Assembly: GCA_036675475.1 (NCBI GenBank)
Contig: JAKFEY010000099.1
Location: 32,612-96,611 of the forward strand
DNA length: 64,000 bases
DNA from: JALYRV01 sp036675475
GTDB lineage: Bacteria; Acidobacteriota; Vicinamibacteria; Vicinamibacterales; SCN-69-37
Direction: 5' to 3'
Under the pieces are notes generated by a model. The model made no database searches. It was not told the origin of the DNA and saw only the letters and a list, made by a program, of their open reading frames with translations. A program made the translations under genes and the position numbers. Shown here in pieces: positions 57,476 to 64,000 of the stretch. The first letter of the stretch is position 1. Each line of letters opens with the position of its first letter.

Positions 57476-59341
57476 ATGACTCGACGGCATCGGCTCGTCG
57501 CGGCGGCGCTCGCAGGTTTCAGCAGCCTGACCGGCATGGCTGTGTCCGAGGCTGCCGGCCAGACCCCCGTCAAGATCACCGAGCAGGCCAACGCGCAGCA
57601 CGCGCGCATTGCGGGCGTCATCAAGGACGACCAGGGCGCGGCCGTCGAAGGCGCGCTGGTGACGGCCCTGGGCGCCACGCAGAGCCTGGCCATCAGCGAC
57701 ACGGCGGGCCGGTTTTCGATGGCGCTGCCGCCCGGCGAATATCAGATCCGCGTGCACCGCGAAGGGTATTCGTCGACCTTCCGCGAGCTGCTGCTGCTGC
57801 GGGCCTCCACCAGCATCACCCGATCGATCGTGCTGCGGCGCACCGGGGAGCGCGCCGTGATGGCCGCTGGTCTCGGCGCCCCCAGGCTCCCCGTGGCCGG
57901 TCCGGCCGACCCCAAGGCACACCCGCACACCGAACAGGCGTGGCGCCTGCGGCACTTGAAGCGCTCCGCGCTGCGCGACACCAACGGCCTGCCCGACGGC
58001 CTCGACGATCTCGGCCGCCTCGACGAGCATCGCAGCACGTGGGACAGCCTCGGCCGCGCCGTGGCGCTGCCGGTGCGCCTGGCCTCGTCGCTCTTTACCG
58101 ATCTCCCGATTGACGGCGAATTCCGTCTGCTGACGGCCGGTGCGATCGGGCCGTACGCGCCTGCCTTTACCGAGCTCACGGGCGCCGGCGTCGCCTACCT
58201 GAGCGTGCGCGCGCCGGTGGGCGCGCACGGCGAATGGTCGGTGCGCGGCACGATGTCGAGCGCCGACCTGAGCACCTGGCTCGTCGCGGGCGACTATGTC
58301 GCGCGCAGCACGAACACCCATGCGTTCAATCTGGGCATGTCGTTCGGCAGCCAGGGTATGCCTTCGTCGGATCGCGGCCCGATGACCGTCGCGGCGGTCC
58401 TCACCGATCGCGCGCGCAACGGCGGCCAGATGTACGCGTTCGACCGCTGGCGGATTTCCGAAGCCGTGCTCGTCGATTACGGCACGCGCATGGATTACTA
58501 CGACTACCTGGACGACCGCGAGGTGCTCTGGAGCCCGGTGGGCGCGCTGGAAATCACGCCGTGGGGCGAAGGATCGCCGACGACCATCAAGGTCGCGGCC
58601 TCGAGCCGCCGCGACGCCCCCGGCTCGGCGGAATTCACGCCGCCGCCCGCCGGCCCGTGGCTGCCGCCGCAGCGCGTCTTCGCCGCGCTGCCAGGCTCGG
58701 CGTTCGACGTGGAGCGCACCGATCACGCCGAGGTGTCGATCGAACACCGGTTCGACGATGCCTACACGGTGGGGCTGCGGAAGTTCGCGCAGCGCACGGA
58801 CAATCAGGTGGCCACGCTGTTCGGCCTCGAAGGTCCCGGCTTGCCGTCCGAGGGCGGCCATTACTTCGTGGCGTCGATTGGCGACGCCACCATCGACGGG
58901 TGGGCCGTGCGCCTGAGCACGCCCGAAGGTCAGCCCATTCGCGGGTCGATCGACTACGCCGTCGCCGACGTGCAGTGGTCGCCGGTTGCCGACGCGTCGG
59001 CGCTCGTCGGCCCGGCCACGCGCGAGGGCGTCGAGCGCGTGCACGACATCACCACCTCGCTCGGCGCCGACCTGCCGGTCACGCGCACCCGCATGCTGAT
59101 CGTCTATCGGGTCAGCAGCGCGTACGCCACGCTCGACTCCGGCTCCGCGCTCGGCGCCCGTTTCGACATGCAGCTCAATCAGGGCCTGCCGTTCCTGCCG
59201 ACGACGGCTGGCCAGTGGGAAGTCCTGTTCTCGGTGAAGAACACGCTGCGCGATCAGCGCTTCGGCATGTCGATGCTCGACGAGTTGCTGGCCGTCTCGA
59301 CGCCCACGCGTATCGTCGGCGGCGTGCAGGTCAAATTCTAA
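57476..59341 (+). CDS. Outer-membrane barrel protein with carboxypeptidase-regulatory-like N-terminus
   Basis: This 621-residue protein has a signal peptide (near SEAAGQT), then a CarboxypepD_reg-like domain at about 42-120 (RIAGVIKDDQGAAVEGALV). A predicted beta-rich region follows (about 200-621), ending VGGVQVKF with the terminal Phe of barrel proteins. No TonB-box or plug domain is visible between them, unlike normal TonB-dependent receptors. It may be a smaller porin or a receptor relative. GGAGG is 7 nt before the ATG. Confidence 0.8.
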   Translation: MTRRHRLVAAALAGFSSLTGMAVSEAAGQTPVKITEQANAQHARIAGVIKDDQGAAVEGALVTALGATQSLAISDTAGRFSMALPPGEYQIRVHREGYSSTFRELLLLRASTSITRSIVLRRTGERAVMAAGLGAPRLPVAGPADPKAHPHTEQAWRLRHLKRSALRDTNGLPDGLDDLGRLDEHRSTWDSLGRAVALPVRLASSLFTDLPIDGEFRLLTAGAIGPYAPAFTELTGAGVAYLSVRAPVGAHGEWSVRGTMSSADLSTWLVAGDYVARSTNTHAFNLGMSFGSQGMPSSDRGPMTVAAVLTDRARNGGQMYAFDRWRISEAVLVDYGTRMDYYDYLDDREVLWSPVGALEITPWGEGSPTTIKVAASSRRDAPGSAEFTPPPAGPWLPPQRVFAALPGSAFDVERTDHAEVSIEHRFDDAYTVGLRKFAQRTDNQVATLFGLEGPGLPSEGGHYFVASIGDATIDGWAVRLSTPEGQPIRGSIDYAVADVQWSPVADASALVGPATREGVERVHDITTSLGADLPVTRTRMLIVYRVSSAYATLDSGSALGARFDMQLNQGLPFLPTTAGQWEVLFSVKNTLRDQRFGMSMLDELLAVSTPTRIVGGVQVKF

Positions 59342-59455
59342 GAATTTGAATCCCTGATCCGCGCTGTTGGAGAGGCGCCGGACGCCAGGGCGCTTTCTGC
59401 CCGTAAACCCTTGATATAGCGATGATTCTGGCTGCTGCCGCGCCCTCCCGCGCGG

Positions 59456-59461
59456 TATACC
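59456..59461 (+). promoter_or_regulatory. Candidate -10 box, histidine kinase gene
   Basis: TATACC lies 7 nt before the GTG at 59469. It fits TANNNT except for the last base, so this is the weakest member of the set. Confidence 0.3.
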
Positions 59462-59468
59462 GATTGCT

Positions 59469-62381
59469 GTGTCGGGTTCGCTGCCTCACATGACCACCGC
59501 CGTCAGCCGTCTTCACGCCTGGGCCCGAGTCGCGATGCCCGTTCTGGTCGCCGCGGCCCTGCTGTGCCTGGCGGTCGTGAACGTCGGCCGGCTTCGCTCG
59601 TTTGGCGCCGAAGTCGAAGACGGCGTGCTGTGGTCGAGTGACGGCGCTGACGTCATTGCCAGCGACCTCGCGGAGGATGGACCGGGGGCCCGGGCGGGCG
59701 TCCGGGTCGGCGACCGGTTGCTGACGATAGACGGCCGGGCGGTGACGTCGGTCAACGACGTCACCGCCAGGTTGCACGACATGTCACGCGGCGAGCAGGT
59801 GCGCTACAGCGTGCTGCGCCTTTCCGAACAGCGCCTGATCGCGCTCGACGTCGCGCCCGTGCCGCAGGTCAATCGCGCGCTGTATTACCTGCTGGCGATC
59901 ACGGGCGTCTTCACGCTGCTGGTGGGCACCGCCGTGCGGCTGCGGCGGCCGCAGGACGCGGCCACGCTGCATTTCTTCTGGCTGACGGTCGCCTTTTTCG
60001 GCGTCCTGGCGTTCTCGTTCGTCGGCCACCTCGACACGCTCGACTACGTCTTCTACTGGGCCGACATCATTGCGATGTCCCTGCTGCCGCCGCTGTTCGT
60101 GCACTTCGCACTGGTGTTTCCCGATCGGCCCCAGGCGTGGGTGCGCACCGAGCAGGGGCAGCGCCTGTTGTGGCTGTTCTATGTGCCGGGCGCGCTGCTC
60201 GGCGCCGCGCGCGTGGCGGTGATGGTGCGCGGCGTGCAGGGTGAGACGTTCGAGCGCATCATGCCGCGGCTCGACATGCTGGAGCTGCTGCAGCTGTCGC
60301 TGGCGCTGGTCGGCGGGCTCGCCATCATGACGCTCACGCTGCAGCGCCTGCGATCGGTCACGGCGAAGCGGCAGCTGCGCTGGATCGTGTGGGGCACCGC
60401 CATCGGCGCGCTGCCGTTCGTGGGCGGCTACGCGCTTCCGGCGTCGCTGCAGCTGCCGACCGCGCCGGGCTTCGAGTACACGGGCGCGCTGCTCGGCGTG
60501 GTGCCGCTCGCGTTTGCCTCGGCCATCATCCGCTGGCGCCTGATGGACGTCGAGGTGATCGTCAAGCGCACGCTCGCCTATGCCGCCGGCCTTGCGGCGG
60601 TGGCGGCCATTTACGGCATCCTGCTGCAGATCGCCACCGACGTGTTCCTCGAAGGCGATCCCAGCGACGAGCACAGCAACATCATCGCGCTGCTGGCCAC
60701 GATGGTGGTGGTGCTGCTTGCCAATCCGCTGCGTGTCGCCATTCAGAACGCGCTCGATCGCCTCTACTATCGCGACCGCTATGACTACCGGCGCGCGCTG
60801 GTCGCGTTTGCCCGCGATCTGAACAGCGATCTCGATCTGCAGCGCCTGAGCGAGCGGCTGGTCGGCCGCGTGCGCGACACGCTCGTGGTCGAGCGCATGG
60901 CGCTGCTGGCATTTGGCGAGGCCGACGGCCGCTTCAGGCCGCTGTCGTCGCAGGGTTTCCCCGAAGGCATGCCGCTGGTCGAGCCCGACACCGAGCTGGC
61001 CGGCCGGCTCAAGGCGGGCCACATCGTCGTCATCGACGATGGCACGGTGGCCGCGCCGTCGCGCCGCCTGCCTACGGCGGAGCAGCTGCAGTGGCGCGAT
61101 CTCGGCGTGCATGCGTTCGTGCCCTGCGTCGCGAAGGAGGGCACCATCGCCGCGATGGCCGTGGGCCGCAAGCAGCCGGGCGAGCCGCTCAGCAGCGAAG
61201 ACCTCACGCTGCTCGTCGCGGTCGCCGGCCAGGTGGCCACGGCGGTCGAAAACGCGCGTCTGTATCGCCAGGTGCGGCAGAAGGCGGACGAGATCGATCG
61301 CCTGCGCGAGTTCTCCGACAGCGTGCTCGAGTCGCTCAACGAGGGTCTGCTCGTCGTCGACCTGGCGGATCGCATCGTGCGCTGGAACCGCGAGATGGAC
61401 GCCATGTACGGCCTGCCTCGCGCGGTGGTCGTCGGCAAGACCCTCGACGAGGTCTTCGAGGCGTCGTTCGTGGCCGGCCTGCGAGCCGCACGGCGCGACA
61501 GCGAGTCGGGCACGGCGGCGCTCTATCGCGTGCCGCTGGCGTCGCGGCACGCCGACAGCCCGCGCGCGCTGCTGCTGAACATTGCCGTCGCGCCGCTCCG
61601 TACGCCCGACGGCGCCACGACCGGCTCGATCATCGTCCTGCAGGACATCAGCTCGCGCGCGCAGCTCGAAGAGCAGCTGCAGATTTCAGAAAAGATGGCG
61701 TCCATCGGCCTGCTCGCGGCCGGCGTCGCACACGAAGTGAACACGCCGCTCACCGGCATCTCGAGCTACACGCAGATGCTGCTCGAGAAGGCGGATCCGG
61801 ACGACCCGCGCACGAAGGTGCTCGAGAAGATCGAGCGCCAGACGTTCCGCGCCGCGAAGATCGTCAACGGCCTTCTGAACCTTGCGCGCCCGTCGCAGGG
61901 CGAGTCGTTGCAAGCCGTGGACCTCAACGCCGTCGTCAACGACGTGCTGTCGCTGCTCGAGCATCAGTTCAAGACGAGCAGCATCAAGGTGCGCAAGGAG
62001 CTCTCGGCCTCGCCCGCCATCGTGCACGGCATCGAGTACAAGCTGCAGCAGGTGCTGCTCAACCTCTTCCTCAATGCGCGCGACGCCATGCCGAAGGGCG
62101 GCTGGCTGTCGATCGCCACGCGTTTCGATGACGGGCACGCCCTCGTGGAAATCTCGGACACCGGCATCGGCATTCCTGGCGAGCATCTGGGCCGCATCTA
62201 CGATCCGTTCTTCACCACCAAGTCGATTGGCCGGGGCACCGGCCTCGGGCTGTCGATTACGTACGGCATCGTGCAGGAGCATGGTGGTACGCTTGCCTGC
62301 GACAGCTCCGTCGGGAAGGGCACGAAATTCACGCTGACCCTTCCGCTTGCCGCGGCACGCGCCGGAGACATCGCCAACTGA
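59469..62381 (+). CDS. Membrane sensor histidine kinase with PDZ, GAF and PAS domains
   Basis: This 970-residue kinase starts with one helix, then a PDZ-like domain (about 55-115, GARAGVRVGDRLLTIDGRAV). A membrane part of about eight helices follows (115-420) with a motif often seen in Acidobacterial kinases. A GAF-like domain (about 440-600) and a PAS domain (about 615-735) come next. The HisKA domain has the phospho-acceptor H755 in GVAHEVNTPLTGI. The ATPase has NLFLNARDAMP (N box) and DTGIGIP, then GTGLGLS. It phosphorylates the NtrC-type regulator encoded 17 nt downstream. The PDZ may sense misfolded or processed envelope proteins. Confidence 0.93.
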   Translation: MSGSLPHMTTAVSRLHAWARVAMPVLVAAALLCLAVVNVGRLRSFGAEVEDGVLWSSDGADVIASDLAEDGPGARAGVRVGDRLLTIDGRAVTSVNDVTARLHDMSRGEQVRYSVLRLSEQRLIALDVAPVPQVNRALYYLLAITGVFTLLVGTAVRLRRPQDAATLHFFWLTVAFFGVLAFSFVGHLDTLDYVFYWADIIAMSLLPPLFVHFALVFPDRPQAWVRTEQGQRLLWLFYVPGALLGAARVAVMVRGVQGETFERIMPRLDMLELLQLSLALVGGLAIMTLTLQRLRSVTAKRQLRWIVWGTAIGALPFVGGYALPASLQLPTAPGFEYTGALLGVVPLAFASAIIRWRLMDVEVIVKRTLAYAAGLAAVAAIYGILLQIATDVFLEGDPSDEHSNIIALLATMVVVLLANPLRVAIQNALDRLYYRDRYDYRRALVAFARDLNSDLDLQRLSERLVGRVRDTLVVERMALLAFGEADGRFRPLSSQGFPEGMPLVEPDTELAGRLKAGHIVVIDDGTVAAPSRRLPTAEQLQWRDLGVHAFVPCVAKEGTIAAMAVGRKQPGEPLSSEDLTLLVAVAGQVATAVENARLYRQVRQKADEIDRLREFSDSVLESLNEGLLVVDLADRIVRWNREMDAMYGLPRAVVVGKTLDEVFEASFVAGLRAARRDSESGTAALYRVPLASRHADSPRALLLNIAVAPLRTPDGATTGSIIVLQDISSRAQLEEQLQISEKMASIGLLAAGVAHEVNTPLTGISSYTQMLLEKADPDDPRTKVLEKIERQTFRAAKIVNGLLNLARPSQGESLQAVDLNAVVNDVLSLLEHQFKTSSIKVRKELSASPAIVHGIEYKLQQVLLNLFLNARDAMPKGGWLSIATRFDDGHALVEISDTGIGIPGEHLGRIYDPFFTTKSIGRGTGLGLSITYGIVQEHGGTLACDSSVGKGTKFTLTLPLAAARAGDIAN

Positions 62382-62398
62382 GATCCGACGCCCAGCCC

Positions 62399-63826
62399 AT
62401 GACGCGCCCCGCCTCGGCCAGCATCCTCGTCATCGACGACGAGGAGATCATGCGGGAAATTCTCGAGACGCTGCTGACCCGCGAAGGCTACGCCGTGCGC
62501 ACCGCCGCCACGGCGGGCGAGGGCCTCGATCTCGCGAAAGCGATGCCGTTCGACGCGGTGATCCTCGACGTCATGCTGCCCGACATGAACGGCATCGCGG
62601 CCCTCGAGGAGATCCGGCGCATCGACGAGGAGCTGCCCGTGCTGATGATCACGGCCTTTGCCTCGGTCGAGACGGCGATCTCGGCGATGAAGCGCGGCGC
62701 GTTCGACTACATCACCAAGCCGTTCAAGAACGACGAGGTGCTGGTCGTTCTCAACAACGCGACGGAGCGTCGCCGGCTCGTGGCCGAAAACCGCGCGCTG
62801 CGGCAGAACCTGCAGGCGAGCGCCAACCGGTTCGGCGGCATCATCGGCCGCAGCGGCCGCATGCGCCAGGTCTTCGACATGGTGCTGCAGGTTGCGCCCA
62901 GCCGCGCGACGGTGCTGATTCAGGGCGAGAGCGGCACCGGCAAGGAGCTGATTGCGCGGGCGCTGCACGTGCATTCGACGCGCGCTGAAAAGCCGTTCGT
63001 CACGGTCAACTCCGGCAACCTGCCGCCCGATCTGCTCGAATCGAACCTCTTCGGCCACGTGAAGGGTGCCTTCACGGGCGCGGTGTATCCGAAGAAGGGC
63101 CTGTTCGAGCTGGCCGACAAGGGCACGATCTTCTTTGACGAGATCGGTAACGTGCCGCTCGACACGCAGGCCAAGCTGCTCCGCGTCATCCAGGAGCGCG
63201 AGTTCATGCGGCTTGGCGGCGTGGAGACCATCCGCGTCGACGTGCGCATCGTGGCCGCCACCAACGTCGACCTGCAGCGGATGATGGACGAAGGCCGCTT
63301 CCGCGAGGATCTGTACTACCGGCTGAATGTCATCAATCTGCAGCTGCCGCCGCTGCGCGATCGCAAGGAAGACATTCCGCTGCTGGTGCAGTTCTTTCTC
63401 GAGAAGTACGGCGTCGAGAACGCGAAGGGCGGGCTCGAAATCACGCCGGACGCGCTCGACGTGCTCGCCGACTACGACTGGCCGGGGAACATCCGCGAGC
63501 TCGAGAACACGATGGAGCGCGCGGTGGTGCTGGCCAACACGCAGCGCATCGACAGCGATCTGATCCCCGACAACATCCGCACGAACCGCTCGTTCCGCCT
63601 GCCGCAGATCAACGTGCCGCCGGAAGGCATCCCGTTCCGCGAAGTGGTGTCGGACTTCGAGAAGAACCTGATCGAGTCGACCCTGGAAGCGGCCGGCGGC
63701 GTGCAGAAGCGCGCCGCCGAGCTCCTGCACATCAAGCCGACCACGCTCAACGAGATGATCAAGCGGTACGACATCCGCCCGAAAAAGCGGAAGGCCGAGG
63801 CCGAGCCGCCGGCTGAGGAGCTGTAA
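62399..63826 (+). CDS. NtrC-family sigma-54-dependent response regulator
   Basis: This 475-residue activator has a receiver domain with acidic residues D13-D14, phosphorylation site D57 and K107. The AAA+ domain has Walker A GESGTGKE at 176-183 and the sigma-54 contact loop GAFTGA at 223-228, so it can drive RNA polymerase-sigma-54. A Fis-like HTH near the C-terminus (AAELLHIKPTTLNEMI) binds DNA. A basic tail follows. It is the partner of the kinase encoded 17 nt upstream; targets are unknown. Envelope or pilus genes are typical for such pairs. Confidence 0.96.
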   Translation: MTRPASASILVIDDEEIMREILETLLTREGYAVRTAATAGEGLDLAKAMPFDAVILDVMLPDMNGIAALEEIRRIDEELPVLMITAFASVETAISAMKRGAFDYITKPFKNDEVLVVLNNATERRRLVAENRALRQNLQASANRFGGIIGRSGRMRQVFDMVLQVAPSRATVLIQGESGTGKELIARALHVHSTRAEKPFVTVNSGNLPPDLLESNLFGHVKGAFTGAVYPKKGLFELADKGTIFFDEIGNVPLDTQAKLLRVIQEREFMRLGGVETIRVDVRIVAATNVDLQRMMDEGRFREDLYYRLNVINLQLPPLRDRKEDIPLLVQFFLEKYGVENAKGGLEITPDALDVLADYDWPGNIRELENTMERAVVLANTQRIDSDLIPDNIRTNRSFRLPQINVPPEGIPFREVVSDFEKNLIESTLEAAGGVQKRAAELLHIKPTTLNEMIKRYDIRPKKRKAEAEPPAEEL

Positions 63827-63850
63827 CGCAGGCCTGAAGGCCTGCGCTAC
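63827..63850 (+). repeat. GCAGG hairpin, copy 3 (bidirectional end)
   Basis: CGCAGGCCTGAAGGCCTGCG forms a perfect 9-bp stem with a GA loop, then CTAC. It begins directly after the TAA of the NtrC-type gene, and its CTA supplies the TAG of the convergent glycosyltransferase. It may terminate both transcripts. Confidence 0.85.
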
Positions 63851-64000
63851 CGCCGGCGGGTCGGCTGCGACACGGGCGCCGGCTGGCGCAGCGCGGTGAA
63901 CAGCTTCTCGTACTTCCCGATGATGATGTCCCAGCGATAGTTGCGGCGGATGTACTCGCGCCCGTTGCGGCCCATCGCCCTGCGCAGCCGCTCGTCGCTC
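63847..64000 (-). CDS. Glycosyltransferase, C-terminal fragment (gene runs off the window)
   Basis: Only the last 50 codons are inside. They read SDERLRRAMGRNGREYIRRN and then YRWDIIIGKYEKLF, the usual C-terminal helix of GT4-type glycosyltransferases after the nucleotide-sugar domain. The stop TAG comes from the GCAGG hairpin. Donor and acceptor cannot be judged. Confidence 0.75.
   Translation of the reverse strand, partial: SDERLRRAMGRNGREYIRRNYRWDIIIGKYEKLFTALRQPAPVSQPTRRR

Overview
High-GC chromosomal window with no rRNA or tRNA gene, CRISPR array, prophage or complete insertion sequence. Acidobacteriota, probably a Vicinamibacteria-type lineage, fits best. The reasons are a secreted VWA protein of the type common in that phylum, a barrel protein with a carboxypeptidase-regulatory-like N-terminus, a DUF1015 gene beside serA and serC, a TonB protein with its own N-terminal HTH, and no Gram-positive envelope genes. 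The phylum call is inference; no marker RNA is present.

Layout. 1-5 kb: the end of an RND/MMPL exporter continuing in frame into an outer-membrane barrel, then an MBL hydrolase, a small wHTH regulator, a rhodanese and an M20 peptidase. 6.4-8.1 kb: a lower-GC accessory patch with a frameshifted small secreted gene, a Cys-rich secreted protein and a stand-alone Clp N-domain. 8.1-20 kb: TonB-dependent receptor, pseudokinase-like protein, DinB-like protein, M23 peptidase, DUF1015-serA-serC, a desaturase, pcnB and a helical secreted protein. 20-31 kb: polA with a degenerate proofreading site, an LppM-like lipoprotein, BON, ZIP, the VWA/TonB cluster, SDR, methyltransferase and ino1. 31-41 kb: acs, a degenerate GGDEF-HTH regulator, a second lower-GC patch (34.5-36.5 kb), a PilM/GspL-like protein with a PilB/GspE ATPase, a J-domain protein and an ABC ATPase. 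41-49 kb: one giant tandem-repeat exported protein of about 2,589 residues. 49-57 kb: a methylmalonyl-CoA mutase gene leading into two oligopeptide-type ABC ATPases, then a tightly overlapped glgC-eno-gpmI operon. 57-64 kb: a barrel protein, a PDZ/multi-TM/GAF/PAS histidine kinase with an NtrC-type regulator, and the end of a glycosyltransferase.

How genes work together. serA and serC give two of the three serine-biosynthesis steps. glgC-eno-gpmI couples glycogen precursor supply to lower glycolysis, all three genes overlapping by 4 nt. The HTH-TonB, membrane and VWA genes form one transcription unit, probably for envelope energisation. The kinase and NtrC protein form a two-component pair acting through sigma-54.

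The non-coding DNA is the least ordinary part. Four long inverted repeats all lie in divergent gaps. Four copies of a GGTGAGTTAAG-type repeat all lie at convergent gene ends and supply stop codons. A 20-bp GCAGG hairpin family has three copies, one in frame inside acs. At least ten start codons have a TANNNT -10-like box only 6-9 nt upstream, pointing to widespread leaderless transcription, including two back-to-back promoters where divergent genes share less than 25 bp.
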